A stretch of 64,000 bases of DNA from Haemophilus sp. CCUG 60358 (GCF_001679485.1 NZ_LZOZ01000012.1:5937-69936), one strand, 5' to 3'; positions 1 through 9,689 are shown, counted from the stretch's first letter. A program made the numbers and translations. The notes: a model not told the origin generated them from the letters alone.

Positions 1-255
1 TACTTGGCGGAATGCTTCTCGTAATAAAACACGACTATCTGCATTTTTATATTGCATATCAGTATCAGGGAAGAGTTTACCAATATCCCCTAATGCTGCC
101 GCACCTAATAAGGCATCCGTTAAGGCATGTAAGGCGACATCACCATCAGAATGGGCAATAAATCCGGTATGGTAAGGCACTTCAACGCCACCAATAATTA
201 AAGGGCGATCTTCACCAAAAGCATGAACATCAAACCCATGTCCAATTCGTATCAT
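1..255 (-). CDS. ispF: 2-C-methyl-D-erythritol 2,4-cyclodiphosphate synthase (partial, N-terminal 85 codons)
   Basis: This gene runs off the left edge, so only the N-terminal half of a roughly 158-residue protein is visible. It starts [14 protein letters not shown] and continues [20 protein letters not shown] and [11 protein letters not shown]. These are the metal-binding Asp/His (DVH) and substrate-loop motifs of IspF. The enzyme makes the cyclic diphosphate of the MEP isoprenoid pathway from the product of IspE. Its ATG overlaps the stop codon of the upstream ispD by four bases (ATGA), so the two are translationally coupled in one minus-strand operon. Confidence 0.95.
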   Translation of the reverse strand, partial: MIRIGHGFDVHAFGEDRPLIIGGVEVPYHTGFIAHSDGDVALHALTDALLGAAALGDIGKLFPDTDMQYKNADSRVLLREAFRQV

Positions 256-935
256 AGAGTTTTCCTTGTTAAATAAAATTCGGCTAAAGCTAAATCTTCT
301 GGACGTGTCACTTTAATATTATCACTTCGTCCCGCGACTAAGTGCGGTTGAAATCCGGCAAGTTCCATCGCAGAGGCTTCATCTGTAATATTAGCACCTT
401 GAGATAGCCCCTCTTCAAGTGCATTTCTTAATAGATCGCAACGGAAAAATTGAGGTGTTTGTGCAAGCCAAAGTTCAGCGCGATCTTCTGTTTTAATAAT
501 ATCTTGTTGTTTATTCGCGCGTTTAATCGTATCGACCGCTGGAATGGCCAAAATAGCGCCGTGTTCATCATCGATTTGGAGCAATTTATCTAAATCTTGA
601 TGTGTTAAACAAGGTCTGGCTGCATCATGCACCAATGCCCAAGCATGGTCATTTTTAATCGCTTTTAGCCCATTGAGAACTGACTCGGCTCGTGTTTCAC
701 CACCTTCAACGAGGGTGATGTTTTGATGAGGAAATAAAGTCATTTCAGAAAGATAGGGATCATTTTTTCCTACCGCAAGAATAACGTGATTGATTGCAGG
801 GTGGGATAGAATCACTGAGAGAGTATGTTCCAGAATCGTCTTGTCTAGGATTTTCAGATATTGCTTAGGTTTGTTTGCCTGCATACGGCTTCCAACACCC
901 GCAGCAGGAATGACGGCAATAATTTCGCGGCTCAT
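252..935 (-). CDS. ispD: 2-C-methyl-D-erythritol 4-phosphate cytidylyltransferase
   Basis: IspD attaches CMP to methylerythritol 4-phosphate in the cytoplasmic MEP isoprenoid pathway. The 227-residue product is of normal family length. It opens with the nucleotide-binding signature [10 protein letters not shown] followed by KPKQYL, and later has the VHDAARPCL and DTIKR motifs. It lies directly downstream of ftsB (one-base overlap) and overlaps ispF, the usual ftsB-ispD-ispF arrangement in gammaproteobacteria. A Hin-type uptake sequence (AAGTGCGGT, about 350-358) lies inside the coding region. Confidence 0.97.
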   Translation of the reverse strand: MSREIIAVIPAAGVGSRMQANKPKQYLKILDKTILEHTLSVILSHPAINHVILAVGKNDPYLSEMTLFPHQNITLVEGGETRAESVLNGLKAIKNDHAWALVHDAARPCLTHQDLDKLLQIDDEHGAILAIPAVDTIKRANKQQDIIKTEDRAELWLAQTPQFFRCDLLRNALEEGLSQGANITDEASAMELAGFQPHLVAGRSDNIKVTRPEDLALAEFYLTRKTL

Positions 936-1213
936 TATTTATGCTCTTTGACGATGTGATAGAATACTTCGTTTGGTTTGACCATATCGTGGCCCATGCG
1001 AGCACGCTCTTCAATAGATTCAAAGCCTTTTGTTAATCCTTGAATTTCGGCGGAAATCATTTGATTTCTTTGTGAGAGCTTTTCATTTTCAGCTTTATTC
1101 TCTTTGATTTGAGCGACGACATCTTTGTAATCAAAATAGCCGTTTTTACCAAACCAAAGATCGTACTGAAATAGCAAGAGAATACCCACTAAAATTCCAA
1201 TGAAAAGACGCAT
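935..1213 (-). CDS. ftsB: cell division protein FtsB
   Basis: This small bitopic division protein bridges FtsQ and FtsL at the divisome. The 92-residue product has a short cytoplasmic start and one membrane helix (about residues 3-18, [19 protein letters not shown]). A periplasmic coiled coil follows ([20 protein letters not shown]), then the conserved [16 protein letters not shown] segment. Length, topology and position upstream of ispD match FtsB. It is the first gene of the ftsB-ispD-ispF minus-strand operon, with its promoter presumably in 1214-1300. Confidence 0.95.
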   Translation of the reverse strand: MRLFIGILVGILLLFQYDLWFGKNGYFDYKDVVAQIKENKAENEKLSQRNQMISAEIQGLTKGFESIEERARMGHDMVKPNEVFYHIVKEHK

Positions 1214-1350
1214 AAATTACCTATTATTTCTGAAAAATAGGGATAGTTTACCGTGAAATACAGCGAAATGCGATGAAAAAGTGCGGTTAAAAATAAGATG
1301 ATTTTTGAAGTGATCTCATTCGGCTTATCAGGTAACTTAAAATTTAAAAA

Positions 1351-1366
1351 TGTGATCTCTCTCACA
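1351..1366. promoter_or_regulatory. CRP-type palindrome upstream of hel
   Basis: TGTGATCTCTCTCACA has both perfect half sites, TGTGA and TCACA, six bases apart, within an AT-rich context. A good -10 box (TATACT, 1418-1423) places the start of transcription near 1430. The palindrome would then be centred at about -71.5, a standard class I CRP position. The half-site match is seen directly. Binding by CRP is inferred. Confidence 0.75.
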
Positions 1367-1417
1367 AATTAGTTATAAAGTTTGATAAACCCATAGTCAC
1401 TGCCCAAATAGGCTTGT

Positions 1418-1423
1418 TATACT
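1418..1423 (+). promoter_or_regulatory. probable -10 box of the hel promoter
   Basis: TATACT lies about 40 bases upstream of the hel start codon. No good -35 box sits 17 bases upstream (AGTCAC), which fits a promoter that depends on the CRP site at 1351-1366. Inferred from sequence only. Confidence 0.45.
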
Positions 1424-1448
1424 TTTGCTCGTCATTATGACTTTTTAA

Positions 1449-2282
<834 letters not shown>

Positions 2283-2301
2283 TTCCCTTCTTGAGATAAA
2301 C

Positions 2302-2330
2302 AAACACCCGCAGAGATGCGGGTGTTTTGT
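2302..2330 (+). terminator. rho-independent terminator of hel
   Basis: A perfect ten-base-pair stem (AAACACCCGC / GCGGGTGTTT) with a six-base loop is followed by TTGTTTT, 20 bases after the hel stop codon. Confidence 0.9.
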
Positions 2331-2349
2331 TTTAGTCTAAAAGTGCGGT

Positions 2350-2973
2350 CTATTTTCGCATCATTTTTTCTTTATGGGCGGCGAAGTCGCCACCTTTGGC
2401 AAGCATGCGAAGTTGTAAGATAACGCGCTCTTTTAGCAAATCTTGTTCAGCTTTGGTCATGTCTAAGGCGTTAGAACCTGCCGTGAATACGATGGTTACC
2501 ATTCCCTCTGCCTGAACATAAGACACATATTGAGGGTAGTGATTTTTCTTCGCAATGTATTCAGCTAATTCATCGACAAAGTGTTTGATTTCACGAGCGG
2601 CTGCGGTACGGAAAGCTTGAGAAGTGCCCGAACTTTCACGTAAGAGCAAACGGAACACGTTGGTGCTGTGAGTGATAAATTCAAAAAAGGTTTCCACGGA
2701 TACTCGGATCACACTGCCACCTGCATCAATACGTTTACGCGCTTGGCGCATTAATTGACGGAGGGTTAAACCTGCTTCATCTACCATTTCTAATCCGAGC
2801 TCATCCATATCGCTAAAGTGGCGATAGAAAGAAGTTGGTGCAATGCCCGCTTCACGGGCAACTTCACGCAAGCTTAAATTAGAAAAGCTTTTTTCTGCAC
2901 TCAATTGATTGAATGCAGCGTCAATTAAAGCTCGACGGGTTTTTTCTTTTTGAATTGCTCGAACACCAGCCAT
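2350..2973 (-). CDS. fabR: TetR-family repressor of unsaturated fatty acid synthesis FabR
   Basis: FabR represses fabA/fabB-type genes in response to the saturated/unsaturated acyl balance. The 207-residue protein has the TetR helix-turn-helix at about residues 30-55 ([20 protein letters not shown]), followed by the FabR-specific [12 protein letters not shown] and [15 protein letters not shown] segments. It lies 25 bases downstream of oxyR on the same strand, so the two are probably cotranscribed. The same oxyR-fabR neighbourhood occurs in enteric bacteria. A Hin-type uptake sequence (2341-2349) abuts the 3' end. Confidence 0.93.
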   Translation of the reverse strand: MAGVRAIQKEKTRRALIDAAFNQLSAEKSFSNLSLREVAREAGIAPTSFYRHFSDMDELGLEMVDEAGLTLRQLMRQARKRIDAGGSVIRVSVETFFEFITHSTNVFRLLLRESSGTSQAFRTAAAREIKHFVDELAEYIAKKNHYPQYVSYVQAEGMVTIVFTAGSNALDMTKAEQDLLKERVILQLRMLAKGGDFAAHKEKMMRK

Positions 2974-2998
2974 TGGGTTTTCCTCAGCTTATGATAAA

Positions 2999-3904
2999 TT
3001 ATTTTTTATTCGCTAAAATCGATTTAACTTGTTCACTGACCGCACTTGCAACGCGTTCATAGCGATTACGTAATGGTGAACCTGGGCGGTAAACGAGAGC
3101 AATAGTACGAGACGGTTCTGGCGAATGGCAAGGAATATATTTTACACCTGCACGTGTGCCTTCATTTAATACAGCAAGTTCTGGCATAAAGGTGATGCCT
3201 GCATTAGCTGCCACCATATTACGCAACGTTTCAAGGCTAGTGGCTTGGAAGTGAGAGTCTTCTTTAGCACCGGCCGTAAAACAATAATCGAGTGCTTGAT
3301 TACGTAAGCAATGCCCATCATCCAACATAAGCATTTCTTGCCCTTTTAAGGTATTCATGGCAATTTTACTTTCTGAAGCCCAAGGATGTTGGTCGGATAC
3401 AGCGAGTAACATTTTTTCATCAAAAATAGGCACTTCGATAAACGCTTCAGTTTCGGGTACGCGAGCCACAATCGCACAATCTAATCGACCAGTTTCTAAT
3501 TGCTCTAATAATTGATGGGTTTGAGCTTCGTAAAGAAATACTTCTAAATCTGGGAAAGTTTCTTTCAATGTTGGTACAATATAAGGAAGTAGATAAGGGC
3601 CAACGGTTGGGATTAATCCAATGTGTAATGGACCTGTCATTTCTTTACCTTGATTGCTAGCCATTTCTTTGAGTAATTTGACTTCGCGTAATACAGTGCG
3701 AGCTTGATCGACAAGTAACATACCTGATTGCGTGAAGAGTACTTTGCGGCTAGTACGTTCAAGTAAAATAATGCCTAATTCATCTTCTAGTTTGCGAATT
3801 TGGCCACTTAAAGTGGGTTGGCTAACATTGCAAGAATCCGCCGCACGACGGAAATGTTTAAACTCGGAAAGAGCTACTAAGTATTCTAAATCACGAATAT
3901 TCAT
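2999..3904 (-). CDS. oxyR: peroxide-sensing LysR-type regulator OxyR
   Basis: OxyR activates antioxidant genes when hydrogen peroxide forms an intramolecular disulfide. The 301-residue product has the N-terminal LysR helix-turn-helix (FRRAADSCNVSQPTLSGQI). The redox pair Cys199 and Cys208 (GHCLRNQALDYC) is at exactly the E. coli positions. It is divergent from the Prx-Grx peroxidase gene, a known OxyR target in Haemophilus, across a 131-base intergenic region, and it leads into fabR. Confidence 0.96.
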   Translation of the reverse strand: MNIRDLEYLVALSEFKHFRRAADSCNVSQPTLSGQIRKLEDELGIILLERTSRKVLFTQSGMLLVDQARTVLREVKLLKEMASNQGKEMTGPLHIGLIPTVGPYLLPYIVPTLKETFPDLEVFLYEAQTHQLLEQLETGRLDCAIVARVPETEAFIEVPIFDEKMLLAVSDQHPWASESKIAMNTLKGQEMLMLDDGHCLRNQALDYCFTAGAKEDSHFQATSLETLRNMVAANAGITFMPELAVLNEGTRAGVKYIPCHSPEPSRTIALVYRPGSPLRNRYERVASAVSEQVKSILANKK

Positions 3905-3954
3905 GGGGTTCTCACTTTATAGAATATGTCAATTAAAAGGATAGAATTAATTGA

Positions 3955-3984
3955 TTATGACTATATCACAAAACTTTCTATAAT
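3955..3984 (+). promoter_or_regulatory. probable promoter of the Prx-Grx gene in the oxyR divergent region
   Basis: A perfect -10 box, TATAAT (3979-3984), follows a weak -35-like TTATGA (3955-3960) at an 18-base spacing. A weak -35 is expected at an OxyR-activated promoter. ATAG (3941-3944) and several CTAT motifs (3961, 3978, 3987) lie around it. Their spacing does not clearly match the classical four-element OxyR site, so no operator is called. Confidence 0.45.
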
Positions 3985-4035
3985 GCCTATCAAGTTTTTA
4001 GGGCAAATTAATTTAACTCACAGAGGAGACATATT

Positions 4036-4761
4036 ATGTCTAATATGGAAGGAAAAAAAGTTCCGCAAGTTACATTTCGTACTCGTCAAGGCGATCAATG
4101 GGTTGATGTGACCACATCTGAATTATTTGATAACAAAACAGTTGTTGTTTTCTCATTACCAGGTGCATTCACGCCAACTTGTTCATCTTCTCACTTACCA
4201 CGTTATAACGAGCTTGCGCCAGTCTTCAAACAACATGGTGTTGATGATATTTTAGTTGTGTCTGTAAACGATACTTTCGTTATGAATGCTTGGAAAGAGG
4301 CAGAAGAAGCACACAATGTAAAATTCATTCCAGATGGTAACGGTACCTTCACTGAAGGTATGGGTATGTTAGTTGGAAAAGATGATTTAGGTTTTGGTAA
4401 ACGTTCTTGGCGTTATTCTATGCTCGTGAAAAATGGCGTAGTGGAAAAAATGTTTATTGAACCAAATGAGCCAGGCGATCCGTTTAAAGTATCTGATGCC
4501 GATACTATGTTGAAATACATTACACCAGATTTCCAAGTGCAAGAATCAATCGCAATCTTCACTAAACCAGGCTGCCCATATTGCGCGAAAGCAAAACAAC
4601 TTTTACGTGATAAAGGTTTAAGCTTTGAAGAAATCGTATTAGGTCAAGATGCAACTATCGTGAGTGTACGTGCGGTTTCTGGTCGTGCAACTGTGCCACA
4701 AATATTCATCGGTGGTAAACACATCGGCGGTAGCGACGATTTAGAAAAATACTTTGCATAA
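4036..4761 (+). CDS. peroxiredoxin-glutaredoxin fusion peroxidase
   Basis: This hybrid thiol peroxidase reduces hydrogen and alkyl peroxides using glutathione. The 241-residue product has a Prx5-type peroxiredoxin domain (about residues 5-165), with peroxidatic Cys49 in PGAFTPTC. It is joined to a glutaredoxin domain (about 170-241) with the dithiol site GCPYC, Cys180 and Cys183. The fused glutaredoxin supplies the reductant in cis. The start is set by CAGAGGAG ahead of the ATG. It is divergent from oxyR, which fits OxyR control, and a terminator follows. The fusion is known in Haemophilus (PGdx or hybrid Prx5). Confidence 0.96.
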   Translation: MSNMEGKKVPQVTFRTRQGDQWVDVTTSELFDNKTVVVFSLPGAFTPTCSSSHLPRYNELAPVFKQHGVDDILVVSVNDTFVMNAWKEAEEAHNVKFIPDGNGTFTEGMGMLVGKDDLGFGKRSWRYSMLVKNGVVEKMFIEPNEPGDPFKVSDADTMLKYITPDFQVQESIAIFTKPGCPYCAKAKQLLRDKGLSFEEIVLGQDATIVSVRAVSGRATVPQIFIGGKHIGGSDDLEKYFA

Positions 4762-4814
4762 TTGATTGCTAGGTAGGAAATTTTTTATATTTTTGATTAT
4801 TAGGAACATAAGTT

Positions 4815-4840
4815 AAAAGGGAGCGAAAGCTCCCTTTTTG
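4815..4840 (+). terminator. rho-independent terminator of the Prx-Grx gene
   Basis: The stem AAAAGGGAGC / GCTCCCTTTT with a GAAA tetraloop is followed by T residues. The A-rich left arm means it could also serve the convergent gene at 4867-5184. Confidence 0.9.
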
Positions 4841-4866
4841 TTGTTTGTGATTTTGTTTTTATATTC

Positions 4867-5184
4867 TTAAGCATTAAAGCCAATGTAGCAAACCGAAACT
4901 AAAACAATGTAAAAAATGAGCGCACTTAGTAGCAATAATTTTACGGCAAGTTTAGGTTTGTATTGATGCAATTTATAAAGTAAACGCGCAATTAAAACCA
5001 AAACAAAGGGATACACCCAAAAGATAATCGAGAAAAGATCGATCTGAAAGTCGCTTAATGTTGGGTTTTTCGCAAAAGCAGTGGAAAGCAGAGAGGCCAT
5101 TGGCCATAGTAAAATGGGTAAACAAAATGCCGCGATTCCCCAAGCGAAGCCGCTAAATCCTGTCGGCATAGTTTGTTTTTTCAT
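4867..5184 (-). CDS. small Pasteurellaceae integral membrane protein of unknown function
   Basis: I do not recognise a function. The start is placed at MKKQTMPTGF, because TAAGG lies at normal spacing before that ATG. The longer reading frame would begin before this ribosome binding site. The 105-residue product has three likely membrane helices (about residues 9-30, 45-65 and 78-102) separated by short polar loops, with a Lys-rich loop near residue 70. It resembles a small conserved Pasteurellaceae membrane family (possibly DUF5389, from memory). It is divergent from glpG with 45 bases between the start codons. Confidence 0.7.
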   Translation of the reverse strand: MKKQTMPTGFSGFAWGIAAFCLPILLWPMASLLSTAFAKNPTLSDFQIDLFSIIFWVYPFVLVLIARLLYKLHQYKPKLAVKLLLLSALIFYIVLVSVCYIGFNA

Positions 5185-5229
5185 AATGAACCTTATATGA
5201 TTGACGAAAAATAAAAAGGAATATAACAA

Positions 5230-5856
5230 ATGCCGTCTTTATTTGATAGTGAAACCGATGTGCCAGAAGAGAGAAAAGTATTGAAACGCACATTGAGCGC
5301 ACAAAAAATCACGTTTATTTTGACCACACTTTGCGCGGTGATGTATCTCTTGCAGAATATAGGATTTGAAGAGCCAATTATAGATTTATTTCATTATCCT
5401 GCTTATTCTTGGGAAGATCAGGAAGTATGGCGCTATTTCACCCATGCTATTGTTCATTTGTCGGTACCCCATATTTTATTTAATCTTTCGTGGTTCTGGT
5501 TATTTGGTGGCGCGATTGAACGCCGATTTGGTTCTTTCCATTTTTTATTATTGGTCTTAGTGTCTGCCGCAGTGAGTGGCGCCGTACAGAATTATTTTAC
5601 CGGTCCAGCTTTTTTCGGATTATCTGGCGTCGTGTATGCGGTGTTAGGTTATGTGTTGGTGGTGGACAAATTGCACCCGCATAGCTTTGACTTACCGGAA
5701 GGTTTTTTTACAATGTTACTGGTAGGTCTTCTCTTTGGCTTTATTAGTCCGTTGTTTGGTATTAATATAGGCAACGCAGCTCATATTTCAGGCTTTATCT
5801 TAGGATTGGTTTGGGGATTTCTGCAGAGTAAAATTAATATTAAAAAGTTTAGCTAA
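5230..5856 (+). CDS. glpG: rhomboid intramembrane serine protease GlpG
   Basis: GlpG cleaves membrane-protein substrates within the bilayer. The 208-residue protein has six predicted membrane helices and the rhomboid catalytic dyad: Ser132 in GLSGVVY and His185 in GNAAHISGF. The conserved HxxxN-type stretch THAIVHLSVPHILFN is in helix 2. It lacks the N-terminal cytoplasmic domain of enterobacterial GlpG, as the H. influenzae enzyme does. The start has AAAAAGGAA upstream. It lies 21 bases before glpR, the conserved glpG-glpR pair. Confidence 0.95.
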   Translation: MPSLFDSETDVPEERKVLKRTLSAQKITFILTTLCAVMYLLQNIGFEEPIIDLFHYPAYSWEDQEVWRYFTHAIVHLSVPHILFNLSWFWLFGGAIERRFGSFHFLLLVLVSAAVSGAVQNYFTGPAFFGLSGVVYAVLGYVLVVDKLHPHSFDLPEGFFTMLLVGLLFGFISPLFGINIGNAAHISGFILGLVWGFLQSKINIKKFS

Positions 5857-5877
5857 TTCAAATTTATAGGCATTTAT

Positions 5878-6633
5878 ATGAAACAATCATTACGCCATCA
5901 GAAAATTATTGAGCTTGTGAAGCTAAAAGGGTATGCCAGCACAGAAGAGCTGGTGATAGAGCTGGATGTCAGTCCTCAGACGATTCGACGTGATCTGAAT
6001 ATCCTTGCGGAACAAGATTTAATTCGTCGTCATCATGGTGGCGCGGCACCTTCTTCTACCGCAGAAAACTCTGATTACATTGAACGTAAACAATTTTTTC
6101 CTTCCCAAAAAAGCGCCATTGCTCGCGAAGTGGCAAAACGTATTCCAAATGGTGCTTCCTTATTTATTGATATTGGAACCACACCTGAAGCTGTAGCAAG
6201 TGCTTTATTAAACCATGAACGGTTACGTATTGTGACGAATAATATCAATGCCGCTCATTTATTACGCCAAAATGAAACCTTTGATATTACGATGGCGGGC
6301 GGTTCCTTACGTAAGGATGGGGGCATTATTGGTGAGGCAACGGTTAATTTTATTTCGCAATTCCGTTTAGATTTTGGGATTCTCGGGATTAGTGCGATCG
6401 ACCTTGATGGCTCATTATTGGACTATGATTATCACGAAGTCCAAGTGAAGCGAGCTATTATAGAAAGCTCGCGTCAAACATTGTTAGCAACCGACCATTC
6501 GAAATTCTCTCGACAAGCTATTGTACGGTTAGGTGAGCTTAAAGATGTGGATTACCTTTTCACCGATGATGTGCCAAAACAAATTGCAGATTATTTAGAA
6601 AATAGCAATACAAAGTTAGTGATTTGTAAATGA
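5878..6633 (+). CDS. glpR: DeoR-family glycerol-3-phosphate regulon repressor GlpR
   Basis: GlpR represses genes for glycerol and glycerol-3-phosphate use, with glycerol-3-phosphate as inducer. The 251-residue product has the DeoR N-terminal winged helix (residues 6-57, SPQTIRRDLNILAEQ, HHGGA). The C-terminal sugar-phosphate-binding domain contains DIGTTPEAVA and the terminal LATDHSKFSRQA signature. It is cotranscribed with glpG and ends at an inverted uptake-sequence terminator. No other glp genes are in the window. Confidence 0.92.
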   Translation: MKQSLRHQKIIELVKLKGYASTEELVIELDVSPQTIRRDLNILAEQDLIRRHHGGAAPSSTAENSDYIERKQFFPSQKSAIAREVAKRIPNGASLFIDIGTTPEAVASALLNHERLRIVTNNINAAHLLRQNETFDITMAGGSLRKDGGIIGEATVNFISQFRLDFGILGISAIDLDGSLLDYDYHEVQVKRAIIESSRQTLLATDHSKFSRQAIVRLGELKDVDYLFTDDVPKQIADYLENSNTKLVICK

Positions 6634-6643
6634 TAGAAATAGG

Positions 6644-6674
6644 AAGTGCGGCCAAAATTGACCGCACTTTTTTT
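6644..6674 (+). terminator. glpR terminator built from an inverted uptake-sequence pair
   Basis: AAGTGCGG (6644-6651) pairs with CCGCACTT (6662-6669), flanked by a further GGCCAAAATTGACC-type pairing and followed by a T run. The left copy differs from the uptake consensus at its last base (C for T). Confidence 0.85.
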
Positions 6675-6982
6675 GTAGGCATCCATGCTTAGCCACTGCT
6701 GTTTCGACCAATTCAAAATTAACCCCATTCATGCCAACATCCTTATTAATATGAGATAAGGTTAATTTTGCTGCATATTAAATTATTAGATTTTAGGGAT
6801 AAAAACGGACGACAAATCATTCGACTGCCAATTCTTTATTTAGGACTACGGGGAAGGTTTGCTTGAAGAGTCAAGAAAGACAAGATCTTGATAGATCAAG
6901 TGGAGTACATCGAGATCCCTCTCTAAATGTAATTTATTTATACTGCTGTTTTTAAAAAAAGGGAATATTAAAATTACAAATA

Positions 6983-6998
6983 TGTGATCGAGATCACA
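6983..6998. promoter_or_regulatory. orphan perfect CRP-type palindrome
   Basis: TGTGATCGAGATCACA is a fully symmetric CRP site and is flanked by AT-rich sequence on both sides. The neighbouring genes converge on it, so neither is an obvious target. A minus-strand TATAAA at 6941-6936 would put transcription start near 6929, with the palindrome at about -61.5, a canonical class I position. Confidence 0.75.
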
Positions 6999-7016
6999 AT
7001 TTAAATGCAAAAAGAA

Positions 7017-7049
7017 AGCCACTTATTTTTGTTTAGAAAATAAGAGGCT
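7017..7049 (-). terminator. rho-independent terminator of trmL
   Basis: A 13-base stem with one mismatch (AGCCACTTATTTT against AAAATAAGAGGCT) is followed on the minus strand by TTCTTTTT. It lies just past the trmL stop codon. Confidence 0.75.
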
Positions 7050-7062
7050 ATTTTGCAGATTT

Positions 7063-7548
<486 letters not shown>

Positions 7549-8133
7549 CTAATCTTTTTTATACAGGCGGTAGCTCACCATACCTGCGGTTTTCTCTTTC
7601 AGTAATTGCCAATTATCAGGCACGCTAAGCGGTTTGTCTTTTTCTGTTTCAACATAAATCAATGCATGAGGTAAGAGCCAATTCTTTTCCTCTAAAAGTG
7701 CAATCGCTTGTTCTGCTAAGCCAAAATGAAAAGGTGGATCTAAAAATACCACATCAAAGTGCGGTTGATTTTGCACTTGTTTTAAAAATTCTAAACTATT
7801 TTGATTGATTACCTGAGCTTGTTCACTCGTTGTTTTTAGCGTTTGCAAATTTTTCTTTAATTGGTTTGCCACATTTTTATCTAACTCTAAAAACGTCACC
7901 TGTTTCGCTTGGCGAGAAAGGGCTTCAAAACCAAGTGAGCCACTGCCTGCAAAGCAATCAAGACAATGGCTATCCACAATGTAAGGCATCAACCAGTTGA
8001 ATAAGGTTTCTTTTACGCGATCGCCTGTTGGACGCAAACCTTCAGCATTTAAAACCGGTAATTTTCGTCCACGCCAAAGACCCGCGATGATTCGAACTTC
8101 GCCTTTGGCATTTTGAACTTGCATTTTTTTCAT
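7549..8133 (-). CDS. rsmD: 16S rRNA (guanine-966-N2)-methyltransferase RsmD
   Basis: RsmD methylates G966 of 16S rRNA in the assembled small subunit. The 194-residue protein contains the family N-terminal motif RIIAGLWRGRKLPV and RPTGDRVKETLFNWL. It also has the S-adenosylmethionine motif DCFAGSGSLGFEAL and the catalytic tetrad in FLDPPF. Methionines at residues 1 and 4 are both possible starts, and neither has a strong ribosome binding site. It is divergent from ftsY, as in many gammaproteobacteria. An uptake sequence lies within the gene near 7756. Confidence 0.95.
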   Translation of the reverse strand: MKKMQVQNAKGEVRIIAGLWRGRKLPVLNAEGLRPTGDRVKETLFNWLMPYIVDSHCLDCFAGSGSLGFEALSRQAKQVTFLELDKNVANQLKKNLQTLKTTSEQAQVINQNSLEFLKQVQNQPHFDVVFLDPPFHFGLAEQAIALLEEKNWLLPHALIYVETEKDKPLSVPDNWQLLKEKTAGMVSYRLYKKD

Positions 8134-8231
8134 AAAGAAACAGATTTTTAGTGAAAATTGTGCTTAGTTTAGACGATTTTTTGCTAGAATAGGCAGTATT
8201 TTTTACAGATTTGTGTTTAAGAGAAGAATTT

Positions 8232-9689
8232 ATGTCAGAAGAAAAGAAAAAAGGTGGATTTTGGGCCTCCCTTTTTGGTCGCAATAAAAAGCAAGAAGAA
8301 CAAAAAATTGAGCCAATTATTGAAGAGCCATCTGTCGAACCTGCCGATGTTTCACCTGAGGAAGAAATTGTTCACGCTGAAGAGAACGTTCAATTAGAAC
8401 AAGTTGAACAGGAAGAATTACAGGAATTAGCTGAACAACTGCAAGAAGATAAAGTAGAAGAGGTCGTTGTTGAGCATCTTGAACCTATCGTAGAACAAGT
8501 GATTTCACCTGAAAGTGCGGTCAATATTGAACCTGTTTTAGATACACCGGTGATTGAAACAATTGACGAAGAAACGGTAAAAACAGAAGAAATTTCAACC
8601 GCACTTCCTACAGCAGAGCCAGCAGAAAGCATTATTGAACAAAATAATGTCATTGAAGATCTTCCTGTGGTTGAAGCTGAGATTGAGCCTGAAATTGTTG
8701 ACGATGTTAAAGACGAATTACGTTCAGATATCAATACCGAAACGCAAGAAAAACCAAGTGAAGGCGGCTTTTTCAGTCGTTTAGTCAAAGGCTTACTCAA
8801 AACCAAGCAAAATATTGGTGCAGGTTTCCGCTCTTTCTTTTTAGGCAAAAAAATTGATGATGATTTGTTTGATGAGTTGGAAGAGCAACTTTTAATTGCT
8901 GATATTGGCGTGCCAACAACTAATAAAATCATTAAGAATTTAACGGAGCATGCAAGTCGTAAACAATTACAAGATGCGGAATTACTTTACCAACAACTTA
9001 AAGTTGAAATGGCGGAGATCTTAAAACCTGTCGCGCAGCCGCTAATTATTGATACGACTAAAAAACCGTATGTTATTTTGATGGTTGGCGTGAATGGTGT
9101 AGGTAAAACAACCACAATTGGTAAGTTGGCTCGTAAATTCCAAAATGAAGGTAAATCAATCATGTTAGCAGCAGGGGATACTTTCCGTGCTGCTGCAGTA
9201 GAGCAGCTTCAAGTGTGGGGTGAGCGTAATAATATTCCGGTGGTGGCACAAAGTACGGGTTCAGATTCTGCGTCGGTGATTTTTGATGCGATGCAATCTG
9301 CCGCAGCACGTCACATTGATATTTTAATTGCGGATACGGCAGGACGTTTACAAAATAAAAATAATCTCATGGATGAATTGAAGAAAATTGTTCGCGTCAT
9401 GAGAAAATACGATGAAACCGCACCACACGAAATTATGCTTACTCTTGATGCGGGTACAGGACAAAATGCAATTAGCCAAGCTAAACTCTTTGATGAAGCA
9501 GTTGGACTAACCGGTATCTCATTAACCAAGTTAGACGGTACAGCAAAAGGTGGGGTAATTTTCGCCATTGCAGATCAGTTTAATTTACCAATTCGTTATA
9601 TTGGTGTGGGTGAAAAGATTGAAGATTTACGCGAATTTAATGCAGAAGAATTTATTGAAGCATTGTTTGTTCACGAAAATGAAGAATAA
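8232..9689 (+). CDS. ftsY: signal recognition particle receptor FtsY
   Basis: FtsY is the membrane-associated GTPase that docks SRP-ribosome complexes at SecYEG. The start is placed at MSEEKKKGG with AAGAGAAG upstream, giving 485 residues. The first 170 or so form a long acidic Glu/Val-rich A domain. The NG domain follows, with GVNGVGKTTTIGKLA (P loop), DTFRAAAVEQL, DTAGR and TKLDGTAKGG. It is the first gene of the ftsY-ftsE-ftsX operon. Two uptake sequences, in opposite orientations, fall inside the poorly constrained A domain (near 8513 and 8600). Confidence 0.97.
   Translation: MSEEKKKGGFWASLFGRNKKQEEQKIEPIIEEPSVEPADVSPEEEIVHAEENVQLEQVEQEELQELAEQLQEDKVEEVVVEHLEPIVEQVISPESAVNIEPVLDTPVIETIDEETVKTEEISTALPTAEPAESIIEQNNVIEDLPVVEAEIEPEIVDDVKDELRSDINTETQEKPSEGGFFSRLVKGLLKTKQNIGAGFRSFFLGKKIDDDLFDELEEQLLIADIGVPTTNKIIKNLTEHASRKQLQDAELLYQQLKVEMAEILKPVAQPLIIDTTKKPYVILMVGVNGVGKTTTIGKLARKFQNEGKSIMLAAGDTFRAAAVEQLQVWGERNNIPVVAQSTGSDSASVIFDAMQSAAARHIDILIADTAGRLQNKNNLMDELKKIVRVMRKYDETAPHEIMLTLDAGTGQNAISQAKLFDEAVGLTGISLTKLDGTAKGGVIFAIADQFNLPIRYIGVGEKIEDLREFNAEEFIEALFVHENEE

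Larger units (their letters stand above)
6675..7062. other. gene-poor gap between the convergent glpR and trmL genes
   Basis: No intact gene is visible. The gap holds a perfect CRP-type palindrome (6983-6998) and a minus-strand -10-like box (TATAAA, 6941-6936). A purine-rich AGAGAGG lies ahead of an ATG on the minus strand (near 6911), but that frame stops after four codons. There is also a short CTTGAT/ATCAAG palindrome (6886-6899) and a 32-codon minus-strand segment (6777-6682) with protein-like composition. The pattern suggests a decayed or deleted gene, or a small RNA on the minus strand. See findings. Confidence 0.5.

Noticed and set aside
3919-3990. Possible OxyR operator from ATAG and CTAT motifs
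   Set aside because: The spacing between the motifs does not match the expected seven-base periodic arrangement, so no site is called.
8390-8932. 180-codon minus-strand open frame inside ftsY
   Set aside because: It is the antisense of the Glu-rich A domain, giving a Ser-rich translation with no homology or ribosome binding site.
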